Assembly (NCBI GenBank): GCA_002713145.1
Contig: PAVS01000011.1
Span: 124,001 to 188,000 of the forward strand
Reading direction: 5' to 3'
DNA: 64,000 bases
From: Halobacteriovoraceae bacterium
GTDB lineage: Bacteria; Bdellovibrionota; Bacteriovoracia; Bacteriovoracales; Bacteriovoracaceae
This document shows, piece after piece, positions 37,564-46,640 of this stretch. Both the position numbers and the translations under genes were made by a program. The number at the start of each line of letters is the position of its first letter. Position 1 is the stretch's first letter. The notes beneath the pieces were generated by a model. It did not search any database and had not been told where the DNA came from. It saw nothing but the letters and a program-made list of their open reading frames with translations.

Positions 37564-38613
37564 AGAGAGCAGTTGTTCTCGATTTAAGTCAATAGGATTG
37601 TTTGCTAATCGTTCAATATTAACCGAATCAACAAGTTCTTCTACGTTGTCGATAATCTTTTCAAGATCTAAGTAGATATTTAAATTTTTTAGCAATAGTA
37701 TAATTTTTGTTTTGTATTCCGAAGCCGTGTTGCAATCGAAAGCACTAAACATTTCGTTATAATCTTTATTATTTGAATTTATTTCTATTAGATAAGGAAG
37801 CAGATTTCCGACAGCTTGACCATGCGGTATTGAATAATAAGTGGTTAAGTAATAACTCAAGGCATGTACTGCTGTTGTCTTGGTTATATTTATGGCTTGC
37901 CCTGCGAGATTAGAAGCTTCTAAGAGATTGTTTAATGCTTGTTTATCATTATGGATAAAAGCTTTTTCTAAATTTTCATGACTTAATCTTAGGCTCTTAA
38001 TAGCAATTTCTTTGGACTTTTGAGTTGCGTTTTTTGACCAAAAAGATTCTGTTGCATGAGTAATCGAATCGAGAGCAGTAAAGGCAAGAATTTTTCTCGG
38101 AAGAGACTCAATAAATACTCCATCTAGTAAATAGTAGTCTGGAAGTAGAGAACTCACGCTTAGTGAAAACTTTTTTTTCTGATAATAGATGACACTGAAC
38201 TCCGTTGCTTCGCTACCACTTCCACAGGTTGTTGGAATAAGGGCAAGAGATGTTTTTTTAGTAATTTCAACTGGTTTTTTTACCAGTTCCATTAAATCAT
38301 TCACTTCTTTTTTGTCGAATTCTTTGAAATAACAAAAAGCTTTTGCAAAATCGAGAGGTGTTCCTCCTCCAATACCAACAATGAGGTCATGGTTATCTTG
38401 GTCTAAATGACAAAGTGCTTTAGAAATATCTTCAATCTTAGGGTTTATTTCAAAATCATTATAAAAAGTAATTTTGTTTTTATCGGGGTCTGGAGAATCT
38501 ACTAACAGCTTATCAAACTCATTTGTATAAAAGGAATTTCTATTAGTGAAAACAAGTGTATTAGATGATTCTTTGATAAGAGATCGTATTTTCTTTAGGT
38601 CTATTTGTTCCAT
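37537..38613 (-). CDS. Iron-containing alcohol dehydrogenase
   Basis: 358 residues of the group-III alcohol dehydrogenase family. The nucleotide-binding loop is VGIGGGTPLDFAKA (about 93-106), and metal ligands are likely Asp and His in TALDSITHATE and in YYSIPHGQAV. The C-terminal part is divergent. Members in surface-sugar loci can be phosphonoacetaldehyde or hydroxyaldehyde reductases; the N-terminal pattern is somewhat like the former, but no PEP mutase gene is here. Substrate unknown. It has its own strong promoter divergent from kdsD. Confidence 0.85.
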   Translation of the reverse strand: MEQIDLKKIRSLIKESSNTLVFTNRNSFYTNEFDKLLVDSPDPDKNKITFYNDFEINPKIEDISKALCHLDQDNHDLIVGIGGGTPLDFAKAFCYFKEFDKKEVNDLMELVKKPVEITKKTSLALIPTTCGSGSEATEFSVIYYQKKKFSLSVSSLLPDYYLLDGVFIESLPRKILAFTALDSITHATESFWSKNATQKSKEIAIKSLRLSHENLEKAFIHNDKQALNNLLEASNLAGQAINITKTTAVHALSYYLTTYYSIPHGQAVGNLLPYLIEINSNNKDYNEMFSAFDCNTASEYKTKIILLLKNLNIYLDLEKIIDNVEELVDSVNIERLANNPIDLNREQLLSLFTHHHKG

Positions 38614-38618
38614 AACTA

Positions 38619-38647
38619 TTTATATATTGAATTCTTCTGATTAACAA
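38619..38647 (-). promoter_or_regulatory. Promoter of the iron alcohol dehydrogenase, leaderless
   Basis: Minus strand TTGTTA (38647-38642), 17-nt spacer, TATAAA (38624-38619). Five nt separate the -10 box from ATG 38613, and there is no Shine-Dalgarno. Confidence 0.5.
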
Positions 38648-38651
38648 CATA

Positions 38652-38660
38652 TGTTATAAT
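38652..38660 (+). promoter_or_regulatory. Extended -10 promoter of kdsD
   Basis: TGT-TATAAT is a perfect -10 with the TGn extension, 15 nt before the kdsD ATG. It lies just beyond the divergent promoter, sharing the ACATATGT palindrome region. Confidence 0.5.
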
Positions 38661-38675
38661 TTGTTAAGGATAGTT

Positions 38676-39614
38676 ATGAGTGCAATTAATATAGCAAAAA
38701 AAGTATTTGAGATTGAAGCAGAAGGCTTAAATGAAGTCAAAAACAAGCTTCCCAAAAATTTTGATGAAATTATCTCAGCAATCATTAACTCAAAAGGTCG
38801 TTGTGTCATTACCGGGATGGGAAAGTCCGGAATAGTAGGCAAGAAAATTTCTGCCACTCTCGCTTCAACTGGGACACGCTCGTTTTTCATTCATCCTGCG
38901 GAAGCCTATCATGGTGATCTAGGAATGATTCATTCGGGTGATATTATCGTAGCTATATCCAATTCAGGAGAGACTGAAGAGCTGATTAAACTTTTAAGTT
39001 TTTTTAAAGAAAATGGCAACCAAGTAATAGCCATGACTGGAAAAAGTGAATCAACTCTTGCGACTCATTCAGATTTTTTATTGGATATTGGAATCAGTAA
39101 AGAAGCCTGTCCACTAGAGCTTGCACCGACCACCTCAACCACAGTCACTATGGCTATGGGAGATGCACTGGCAGTCGCTCTCATGAAAGCTCGCGATTTT
39201 AAGGCTGAGAATTTTGCCAAATTTCATCCGGGTGGAAGTTTAGGCCGAAAGCTTTTAACCAAAGTCTCTAATGTGATGAAAACACAAAATCTTCCTCTGC
39301 TCGATCTCGAAATGGATTTCGATAATGTACTAAAGGTAATCTCTGATGGTCGCCTGGGACTTGGTGTTGTGATTGAAGATGAAAAACCAATTGGTGTTAT
39401 CACAGATGGTGATATTCGAAGAATATTAAAAAGTAAAAAAGAAAAAGCGCTGAGTCTTCATGCCAAAGATTTTTTCACAAAAGATCCTAAGACAATCGCA
39501 ACAGATATGAAACTAGTGCAAGCAGAAGAGATAATGCAAACACAAAAGATTTCAACTCTTTTAGTTGTTGAAGATGAGAAGCTAAAAGGTATCTTACACC
39601 GCTACGATATTTAG
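38676..39614 (+). CDS. kdsD: Arabinose-5-phosphate isomerase (KDO pathway)
   Basis: 312 residues: SIS isomerase domain (about 25-165) with TGMGKSGIVGKKISATLASTG and HPAEAYHGDLGM, then two CBS domains (about 200-312). KdsD converts ribulose-5-phosphate to arabinose-5-phosphate, the first step to KDO for LPS. AAGGA precedes ATG 38676; a TTG five codons upstream is less likely. The 3' end overlaps the EptA-like gene by 4 nt, convergently. Confidence 0.93.
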   Translation: MSAINIAKKVFEIEAEGLNEVKNKLPKNFDEIISAIINSKGRCVITGMGKSGIVGKKISATLASTGTRSFFIHPAEAYHGDLGMIHSGDIIVAISNSGETEELIKLLSFFKENGNQVIAMTGKSESTLATHSDFLLDIGISKEACPLELAPTTSTTVTMAMGDALAVALMKARDFKAENFAKFHPGGSLGRKLLTKVSNVMKTQNLPLLDLEMDFDNVLKVISDGRLGLGVVIEDEKPIGVITDGDIRRILKSKKEKALSLHAKDFFTKDPKTIATDMKLVQAEEIMQTQKISTLLVVEDEKLKGILHRYDI

Positions 39615-41227
39615 ATATCTGCCCGCTCAATTTCTATTAACTCCCCATTATTAAAAACGGTATTGAGAAATCCAGCAAAGCCATCGATGTCATTGGCCAG
39701 AATGGTGTAATCAACTGGTGTGATAAATATATTACGCTCAGGCTTGTGTCCTAGAAATGAGCTAATTAGGAGCGAGAGCGTAAATTGAGTTGGATTTTCT
39801 GGCAATCGCTTTAGCTCTTGAATGTCATCAATTTTATGCTGATAAAAAAGAATAGGAATTTCAAAAGAAGGTCTTCTTAAAACCGCATGCCCCCAAACAT
39901 TCTCTTCTCCCAATCCTTCACCATGATCAGAGAGATAAACGATCAGTGTCGACCTATCATAAACTTTAATTTTGTTAATGAGCTTTTCCATATATTTATC
40001 GAACTGAACCACACCATTATCATAATGATTCACCCGATCTTTTTGAAAATCACCGGTAATTTCAAATTTTGCCTCATATTGGGGATATCTTAAATTATAA
40101 GGCCCATGGGTGCCTCTTTGATGGAGCACATAGAAATGATTGCCTTGCATCTGAGAGGGGAGATAATCAATAGAAGTGAGATCACTGGCGGTATCGGGAT
40201 CATCAATTTCAGGATCAAGAATATACAGATCTTTATAATCATCAATAAAACTAGGACAAATGCTATTGATCACATAGCGCAGTTGTTGCTTGGATTGAGT
40301 GGAATAAAAATGAGTGGTAAAACCAGATTCTTTGGCCAGTTTAAAAAGACATCGCTCACCTTTAATCACGTCCTCACTTCCTCGCACTCCATAAGTATTA
40401 TTCATAAAAAGCGCGAGCGCTACATCTGTAGAAACCCCTGAAGCAATTCCTCTAAAATAGGAAAAGTTCTCATCATCTTTTAAACTTTTTAAATAGGGCG
40501 TGGTCTCACGCTCATATCCAAATAGGCTCATGTGATTAGGGGTGAGGCTCTCACCTAAAACCAGTATGATATTAAAGTCTCGAGGTTGCGTTTTTGTGAA
40601 TTTCACTTCTGGTTTTGAGAATTTTTGATTATTGATTCCCATGATCTTAGCGGGAAGCAATCGTCCAGCAAAATAAGAGAAACTTAGGTAAACATTCATC
40701 CCCATAAATTCTTGAGTGGAGGGTTGTCTGCCCCAAGTATTTCCAGTGGCGTAAGTTCGCATAGGATTATAAATAAAATAAAGTATAAAAATCCAATGCA
40801 CCCACCTAAATGTTTTTAAGTCTTGAGCTTTTTTATCGATATAAATATTAAAAGCGAGCAGGGGAGCGACGATAACAAATGGTAGAATGAGAACATCCAG
40901 TTCTTGAGAGAGAGTCGCGCTAATCTCTGAAATTTCAGCAAAAAATAAATACAGGGCATTTGGGTAGATTGGAACCGAGTAATATAGAATATGACACATC
41001 TGGAAAAAACTAAGCCCCAGGGTGAAATTCATTGATAATCTGCGCCAGAAGTTTGAGCGAATGGTGCTAAAAACTGCGAGAATGATGAGGAGAGCAAAAT
41101 ACTTCTCCAAAGGCACGGAGGAAGTTGTCCCCTGAGCGGTATTAAAAGCAAACTCGGAAGCGATTGTCGTAAAGAAAACGGTGCTGATTAAGATAAAATT
41201 ATGCATGATATAGTTTAGCAAAATCAT
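39611..41227 (-). CDS. Lipid A phosphoethanolamine transferase-like (EptA family)
   Basis: 538 residues. About five membrane helices fill the first 190; the periplasmic alkaline-phosphatase-like domain follows. ILVLGESLTP (Glu226 as metal ligand), MSLFGYERETTPYL, nucleophile candidate Thr267 (SGVSTDVALA), THGPY and SDHGEGLG match EptA/CptA enzymes. These move phosphoethanolamine from PE onto lipid A or core sugar. psd in this window makes the PE donor. The start is unclear: ATG 41227 or ATG 41206, with no Shine-Dalgarno at either. Confidence 0.87.
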   Translation of the reverse strand: MILLNYIMHNFILISTVFFTTIASEFAFNTAQGTTSSVPLEKYFALLIILAVFSTIRSNFWRRLSMNFTLGLSFFQMCHILYYSVPIYPNALYLFFAEISEISATLSQELDVLILPFVIVAPLLAFNIYIDKKAQDLKTFRWVHWIFILYFIYNPMRTYATGNTWGRQPSTQEFMGMNVYLSFSYFAGRLLPAKIMGINNQKFSKPEVKFTKTQPRDFNIILVLGESLTPNHMSLFGYERETTPYLKSLKDDENFSYFRGIASGVSTDVALALFMNNTYGVRGSEDVIKGERCLFKLAKESGFTTHFYSTQSKQQLRYVINSICPSFIDDYKDLYILDPEIDDPDTASDLTSIDYLPSQMQGNHFYVLHQRGTHGPYNLRYPQYEAKFEITGDFQKDRVNHYDNGVVQFDKYMEKLINKIKVYDRSTLIVYLSDHGEGLGEENVWGHAVLRRPSFEIPILFYQHKIDDIQELKRLPENPTQFTLSLLISSFLGHKPERNIFITPVDYTILANDIDGFAGFLNTVFNNGELIEIERADI

Positions 41228-41250
41228 AATAATTATGCCAAGATAGCCTT

Positions 41251-42531
41251 ATGAATATTGATGAATACTTTGACCAATTCAAGACTTTGGATGAATTTTC
41301 TTTGACTTCCAATAAAGAATATTTTGAAAGCTTATGGCAGAAATATCAAAATCCTGAAAATAAAGATATTCAAATTCACCAGCCTGAAGCCGGGATTGAA
41401 TCAAATATAATTCCCGCCGCTCTTTTAAGTGAAAAAGAGCTCCCTATCACTCATTATCAAAATCTCTCATCTGCTGCAGATAAACTGCAAAACTATCAGC
41501 TGGTTTTATGCAAGATGCATGCGGGTATTGGCTCCAGTGTCAAAAGACGAGATTATTTAAAAAAGATAACAGGACGTGAGCAATTAGGATCAAAGGGAAC
41601 AGATTTGTTTATCTCTCTGGATGGAGAGAATAAATCATTAGCTCAACTGCAATATCAGCAAGCAAAAATTCTAGCAGACAGTAACACTTTTAACGAAGTA
41701 TATATTCAAAACCTCATCAATGAAGAAACCATAAATGAAATAAGTAAATTAGATAATCTCGGAGTCAAAGAGCGCCCTCAAATCTTACAACTCAAAGTTC
41801 CGACACTTCTAGATGGTGAGCTCACTTCTGAGCGGGTAGCCCCCGCAGGCCATGCTTACCTTGGTTTTGCTTTATTATCCAAGATTTTTAAAAATGAGCT
41901 CACCCAAGACTTATATGTGATCGGAAATGGAGAGGATTTAAATTCAACTGCTGATCCAAAAATTTTAAGCTGGGTGGTGGAAAATAATATACCTATCACC
42001 ATGATCACCACCACAAAGCTTGAAAAAGATAAAAAAGGCGGGCAGATCTCTTTGGTGCGTCATGATAAAAAAGATTATGTGACTATAATTGAGAAAGCCC
42101 AAGCTGAAAGTGCTCATCAATTAGAGTATTTTGAAAAGCTCGGCTTGAGACCCCAAGATAATCCGTCCCTCTTTAACACAAATATTGTGGTGATTAATGC
42201 TGAAGCTATGAAAGCTAAATTATCAAAGCTGAGTTTGAATTTTAGTGATTTTAAAAAGGTGATCACACCGGATTTAATTCAAAACGTTAAAAAACAACAG
42301 GGTCAAGACTTTGTTCAGCTCGAAGGAGCAATTGGCTCAACCCTTTTAAATCTCGATCAATTCTACCGTCTAGAAATAGGGGAAGAGCTAGTTCATTTTC
42401 TAAACCTAGATCCCATTGCCCGAGAGCAGTTTTTTATACCCATAAAAAAGATGGAAGACTTTGAAGAGTTAAAACAAAATTATAGCTATAATACTGATAC
42501 TGGACGATTTGATAAAAAGGATGAGGCGTGA
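41251..42531 (+). CDS. UDP-sugar pyrophosphorylase family (UDPGP type)
   Basis: 426 residues of the eukaryote-like UDPGP family, which makes UDP-glucose or UDP-GlcNAc from UTP and sugar-1-phosphate. The nucleotide loop usually reads GGxGTxxG; here it appears as KMHAGIGSSVKR (about 87-98). SKGTDLF, APAGHAYLGF (the PPGHG-like loop) and NTNIVVI also fit. It overlaps the epimerase gene by 4 nt (GTGA), so product UDP-sugar probably feeds that epimerase. No Shine-Dalgarno. Confidence 0.8.
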   Translation: MNIDEYFDQFKTLDEFSLTSNKEYFESLWQKYQNPENKDIQIHQPEAGIESNIIPAALLSEKELPITHYQNLSSAADKLQNYQLVLCKMHAGIGSSVKRRDYLKKITGREQLGSKGTDLFISLDGENKSLAQLQYQQAKILADSNTFNEVYIQNLINEETINEISKLDNLGVKERPQILQLKVPTLLDGELTSERVAPAGHAYLGFALLSKIFKNELTQDLYVIGNGEDLNSTADPKILSWVVENNIPITMITTTKLEKDKKGGQISLVRHDKKDYVTIIEKAQAESAHQLEYFEKLGLRPQDNPSLFNTNIVVINAEAMKAKLSKLSLNFSDFKKVITPDLIQNVKKQQGQDFVQLEGAIGSTLLNLDQFYRLEIGEELVHFLNLDPIAREQFFIPIKKMEDFEELKQNYSYNTDTGRFDKKDEA

Positions 42532-43499
42532 AGTACTTAGTGACAGGAGCTGCTGGATTTATCGGTCATGAAGTTGTCACTCAACTTTTAGCACAAAACC
42601 ATGAAGTGGTTGGGGTAGATAATCTAAATGATTATTATGATCTAAAACTCAAAGAAAAACGCCTAGCGGATCTCTCTGAAAAAAAGAAGTTTGAATTTTA
42701 TCAAATTGATATTGAAGATATGACTGCCCTTGAGAGTGTATTTTCATTGTATGAATTTGATGCTGTTTTAAACTTGGCGGCAAGGGCGGGTGTGCGCTAT
42801 AGCATGGAAAACCCAGATATTTATGTCTCCACAAATGTGCAGGGGAATTTGAATCTGCTTAATTTAGCTAAAAAATATCAAATCAAAAAATATGTACTGG
42901 CATCTACCAGTTCTCTGTATGCAGGCAAAGAGATGCCTTATACTGAAAATTTAGATGTGAGTGGGCCTATCTCTCCCTATGCAGCGACTAAAAAAGCAGC
43001 AGAGACCATGTGCTATACCTATCATCACCTCTATGACATGGACATCTCCATTGTTCGCTACTTCACAGTTTATGGACCTATGAGCAGACCTGATATGGCC
43101 CAACTACGTTTTATGAAATGGATTGATGAAGAAAAAGAGATTGAGCTTTTTGGAGATGGTGAACAGGCTAGAGATTTTACCCACGTCAAAGATATCGCTC
43201 GCGGCACTATTCTTGCTCTTAAACCTCTAGGGTATGAGATCATCAATCTGGGTGGGGGACAGAACCCTATTAGCATAAATACTATGATTCGTGATTTGGA
43301 AAAGCTTTTAGATAAAAAAGCGAAAGTTGATAAAAAACCTTCTCATAAAGCTGATATGCAAACCACTTGGGCAGATATCTCTAAGGCCAAAAGACTCTTA
43401 GGTTGGGAGCCGGTGATTAGTTTTGAAGAGGGCCTAAAAGATTGTGTGAATTATTATTTAGAGCATATAGATTTTTATAAAGATATTCAGCTTAACTAG
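42528..43499 (+). CDS. NAD-dependent sugar epimerase, UDP-glucuronate 4-epimerase-like
   Basis: 323-residue extended short-chain dehydrogenase. TGAAGFIG is the NAD loop, NLAARAGVRYS and SSLYAG follow, and YAATKKAAE holds the catalytic Tyr and Lys. RYFTVYGPMSRPDMA and GDGEQARDFTHVKDI are typical of UDP-glucuronate 4-epimerases (GAE/LpsL), which make UDP-galacturonate. GTG start, overlapping the previous stop. Confidence 0.88.
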   Translation: MKYLVTGAAGFIGHEVVTQLLAQNHEVVGVDNLNDYYDLKLKEKRLADLSEKKKFEFYQIDIEDMTALESVFSLYEFDAVLNLAARAGVRYSMENPDIYVSTNVQGNLNLLNLAKKYQIKKYVLASTSSLYAGKEMPYTENLDVSGPISPYAATKKAAETMCYTYHHLYDMDISIVRYFTVYGPMSRPDMAQLRFMKWIDEEKEIELFGDGEQARDFTHVKDIARGTILALKPLGYEIINLGGGQNPISINTMIRDLEKLLDKKAKVDKKPSHKADMQTTWADISKAKRLLGWEPVISFEEGLKDCVNYYLEHIDFYKDIQLN

Positions 43500-43500
43500 C

Positions 43501-44787
43501 ATGATAAAAACGATTAAATTTCTCATTTTTTTTAAAGTTGGTGTTGCCGTTTGTGCGATTTTCTCGCCCTTTACTCACCCTCATATTATTCGCCAAACAG
43601 ATACCATGGGGGTGGCCCTTAGATTTTGGTTGCGTTGGACCACAGAGGCTGAACTGATGTGGCCGCTGCTACCTGCAGTCCTCACTGCTGGAGATAATTA
43701 TGGAATAGCTCCTATGGAGTTTCCCTTTCTCAATCTTATCACGGCACCTTTTTTTGCTTTTGGCCTGGAGTGGGGCAGAATTTTAGCTAGTCTTTTTGTC
43801 GTTGTCGCTTCACTTCTTTTGGTTTGGTGGCATAGCAGAGTTTGGAGAGGTGTTACACTTTTTGATGTCGACGTCTCTAAAGCCAGCTGGCTTTTACTCA
43901 TTTTTGGTGTTTCGCAGATGTACTGGCATCGCTTTATGCCAGACTTTTGGAGTTTTATTTTAGTTTCGCTAGCTATGGGACTGAGTTGGAATAAAACGAG
44001 AGTGCTGCCTAGTTTTCTCTTGGCAAGTCTGGGAATGCTGCTTAAACCACCTGCTATCATTGCGCTAGGATTCTTTTTAATTAAAGATAAGAAAACCCTC
44101 ATACAAAACATACTTAAATGGATTCTCCCCGCCACTTGTGTCTGTCTTGTTTATTATATTTGGGGCATTCGATTTCTAGAGCAGATTAGTGATATGCCTG
44201 GGTATTTTAAAGTAGGCTTTAGAAATCCCATTGATTCAGTGATTGGTTTTTTCTCTCAGCCTAAAGAGATTGGTGAGATCTTTTTTAAAAGTATTTTTAC
44301 GAGCTATCTATTTATTTTTATTGCTGGTTATATCGCTTATAAATGGATACTCAAAAAACAAGTCCCAAGTTTTTCTCTTTGGGGGATCCTTTTCTTACAA
44401 ATCTTTGCGGTGGCCATACTGGATGGAGATCACGCTTTTATCCACGATTATTATTTTGTGGGGACATCTTTAACCGCAAGTGTGATTTTTATGAGATTTT
44501 TGCAAAAAGCTCCTCAAAAGCTTGTGGTATTAAGTCTTGTGATCCTGTGTTTTTATCATATTGAGCGAGGGATCTATGGGGTGAGACCTGTCTTTCAAGA
44601 TAATATTTGGAAACAATGCTCACTTATCTTAGAGCAAAACTTACTTGCTGGAGTTTCAAAAATAGATACTCAGCACAGCCCTTATCCCACATTAGGTTTG
44701 TGTTTTGGGAAAGTTCAAAATGCGAAATCTTCCCCTTTTTATATTTTTATTGAAGATGGAAAGGTTAAAGGGAAAAAGAAAAATTAG
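43501..44787 (+). CDS. GT39-like multi-membrane glycosyltransferase
   Basis: 428 residues with about 10-11 membrane helices. HPHIIRQTDTMGVAL near residue 27 resembles the acidic first periplasmic loop of ArnT/PMT-type (GT39) enzymes, which use a lipid-linked sugar and act on the periplasmic side. This fits the polyprenyl-phosphate sugar synthase at 31283 as donor source (inference). It begins 1 nt after the epimerase stop and overlaps the DUF1640-like gene by 4 nt, convergently. Confidence 0.78.
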   Translation: MIKTIKFLIFFKVGVAVCAIFSPFTHPHIIRQTDTMGVALRFWLRWTTEAELMWPLLPAVLTAGDNYGIAPMEFPFLNLITAPFFAFGLEWGRILASLFVVVASLLLVWWHSRVWRGVTLFDVDVSKASWLLLIFGVSQMYWHRFMPDFWSFILVSLAMGLSWNKTRVLPSFLLASLGMLLKPPAIIALGFFLIKDKKTLIQNILKWILPATCVCLVYYIWGIRFLEQISDMPGYFKVGFRNPIDSVIGFFSQPKEIGEIFFKSIFTSYLFIFIAGYIAYKWILKKQVPSFSLWGILFLQIFAVAILDGDHAFIHDYYFVGTSLTASVIFMRFLQKAPQKLVVLSLVILCFYHIERGIYGVRPVFQDNIWKQCSLILEQNLLAGVSKIDTQHSPYPTLGLCFGKVQNAKSSPFYIFIEDGKVKGKKKN

Positions 44788-45107
44788 ATCATTTTTGTGA
44801 GTACGCCAAAAATACTAAAAAGAACGACCATAACACCAGAGAGTCTGATGGTAAGTTTGTCACCCATGTGATCAATCTTTTGATCAAGCCTTTGAATATC
44901 AGACTTCATTTCAGATTTAAGCTCTTTCATCTCACTACGAAGCTGAGTGACTTCAAATTTGATGTCTTTTCTTACAAGATCAATGTCTGATTTAGTTGAG
45001 AACTTGTTATCCATTATTTCTAATAAAACCTTTATTGCAGTATTCGCTTGTTCAGCAGTGAAACCGCTTTTAATCAGGTCCTTAGTATATCTCATTGCGT
45101 TAATCAT
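44784..45107 (-). CDS. DUF1640-like coiled-coil membrane protein
   Basis: 107 residues: an N-terminal helical part (TKDLIKSGFTAEQANTAIKVL), a coiled coil (about 45-85, with repeats of ELKSEMK) and one membrane helix at the C-terminus. This matches the small DUF1640 proteins often seen near mobile or accessory genes, function unknown. AAAGGAG precedes the ATG. Confidence 0.8.
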   Translation of the reverse strand: MINAMRYTKDLIKSGFTAEQANTAIKVLLEIMDNKFSTKSDIDLVRKDIKFEVTQLRSEMKELKSEMKSDIQRLDQKIDHMGDKLTIRLSGVMVVLFSIFGVLTKMI

Positions 45108-45174
45108 ATCTACTCCTTTTAAATAAATAGGTGCAATTTAAGAACTTTTAAAGATTTATAAATACTCGATTTTA

Positions 45175-45203
45175 TTGACGTGTAACAAGAGCTTGGATAC
45201 ATT
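45175..45203 (+). promoter_or_regulatory. Promoter of cysQ, leaderless
   Basis: TTGACG (45175-45180), 17-nt spacer, TACATT (45198-45203). Exactly 6 nt to ATG 45210 and no Shine-Dalgarno, so transcription should start at the ATG. Confidence 0.55.
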
Positions 45204-45209
45204 TACACC

Positions 45210-45998
45210 ATGATCGATAGTAAATATTTATGTGAAGTCGCAAAGTGTGCTGGAGCTGAAATTCTCAAATTCTATCATCTAGATGATGTAGGAATTCAGC
45301 AAAAAAATGATGAGAGTCCTCTGACCAAAGCAGATCTGGCCAGTGATAAATATATCGACACCAAACTCAAAGAAAAATATCCCAATATTCCAATTCTCTC
45401 GGAAGAAAACTTTAATCATGATTATAATCTTCGCCAGAATTGGAAGAGTTGTTTTATTGTTGATCCCCTTGATGGCACCAGAGAGTTTATTAAAAAGAAC
45501 GGTGAGTTCACCGTGAATATTGCTTATGTTGAAAATGGGATTGTTCAAGAAGGTGTGATTTATGCTCCTGTGAGAGATGAGCTTTATTATTCTTACCGAG
45601 GAGTTGCCTTTAAAGAGGCTGCGAATAAAACTTATAAATTACCACTCATAACAGAGCCAGATTTTTTTAAAGTCGTGGCCAGTCGGTCTCATAAAAACCA
45701 GGACACTGAGAATTTTATCAATCAGCTTAAAGTTAAATATACTCATTTAGAGAAAACAACAGTGGGGAGCTCGCTTAAGTTTTGTCTTATCGCAAGTGGT
45801 GAGGCTCAAGTTTATCCAAGACTTGGAAATATTATGGAGTGGGATATCGCCGCTGCCCATGGTATTCTCAAAGCCGCTGGAGGAGATGTAGTTGATTTTC
45901 ACACGGGGGAGAGTTTAAGATATAATAAAGAAAATTTAAAAGCTCCATGGTTTATAGCGAGTCTAGATGCAGAACTTCGAAACAAAATTTATAGCTAG
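45210..45998 (+). CDS. cysQ: 3'(2'),5'-bisphosphate nucleotidase
   Basis: 262 residues of the inositol-monophosphatase fold. Metal-binding motifs are SEE (about 68-70), DPLDGTREF (about 87-95) and EWDIAAAHG near residue 210. It hydrolyses PAP/PAPS, a by-product of sulfation and of phosphopantetheine transfer. Its promoter suggests a leaderless message. It heads the cassette with VTC, DUF4956 and CotH genes and overlaps the VTC gene by 32 nt, so it is probably functionally tied to it. Confidence 0.9.
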   Translation: MIDSKYLCEVAKCAGAEILKFYHLDDVGIQQKNDESPLTKADLASDKYIDTKLKEKYPNIPILSEENFNHDYNLRQNWKSCFIVDPLDGTREFIKKNGEFTVNIAYVENGIVQEGVIYAPVRDELYYSYRGVAFKEAANKTYKLPLITEPDFFKVVASRSHKNQDTENFINQLKVKYTHLEKTTVGSSLKFCLIASGEAQVYPRLGNIMEWDIAAAHGILKAAGGDVVDFHTGESLRYNKENLKAPWFIASLDAELRNKIYS

Positions 45999-46632
45999 TA
46001 ATTATCAAGCTGGAAAAATTAAATCTTGGCTTGATCTTAATTTTAAAAAAGATCCAGAATTTCCTGGTACTTATATTAATAGTATATACTTCGATACACC
46101 TAAGTTAGATTTTTTAAACGAAAAAGATGCAAGCGACCATGTGAAATCCAAGTTTAGACTCAGGTGGTATGAAGATTTAGTCTCAGGAGAAGCTTCTGCA
46201 CAATGTTTTTTAGAGATGAAGCACAAAATAGACAAAGAGAGATTTAAAAAAAGAGAAGTTTTGGACAATCATTTTCATGATTTGAAACTAAGTGATCCTA
46301 AATTCTATAAGTTATTTCAGGAGTTTAGAGTGTTTGAAGATAAGGTTCTGGAGCCTGTTTTTCCCACCTATAATGTCAAATACACTCGCTTTAGATATAT
46401 TATCCCAAATACTGACATAAGGCTCTGCATCGATTACAATATTCACACAGAAAGAATTAACTCTGCTTTGATGAAAAAGACGATTAAGACCACGTATCTT
46501 GATCAATGTGTTTTCGAATTAAAGGGTAGTACTACTTTGTTAAGTTCAAGGTTAATGCAACTTGAAAAGTTCGGCCTCAAGAAAAGTGCTTTTTCAAAAT
46601 ACCAAAGGATTTTTTTAGATCTACTACATTAG
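45967..46632 (+). CDS. VTC-domain (CYTH-like) polyphosphate polymerase domain protein
   Basis: 221 residues. It has the tunnel-fold residues of the VTC domain: ETKF at the start, SIYFDT, KFRLRWY, FLEMKHK, NVKYTRFRYI, RLCIDYN and FELKG near the end. In yeast Vtc4 this domain makes polyphosphate from ATP. No membrane helices, so it acts in the cytoplasm, probably with the DUF4956 membrane protein encoded 8 nt downstream. The start lies 32 nt inside cysQ. Confidence 0.88.
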   Translation: MQNFETKFIASNYQAGKIKSWLDLNFKKDPEFPGTYINSIYFDTPKLDFLNEKDASDHVKSKFRLRWYEDLVSGEASAQCFLEMKHKIDKERFKKREVLDNHFHDLKLSDPKFYKLFQEFRVFEDKVLEPVFPTYNVKYTRFRYIIPNTDIRLCIDYNIHTERINSALMKKTIKTTYLDQCVFELKGSTTLLSSRLMQLEKFGLKKSAFSKYQRIFLDLLH

Positions 46633-46640
46633 GAGATTAG

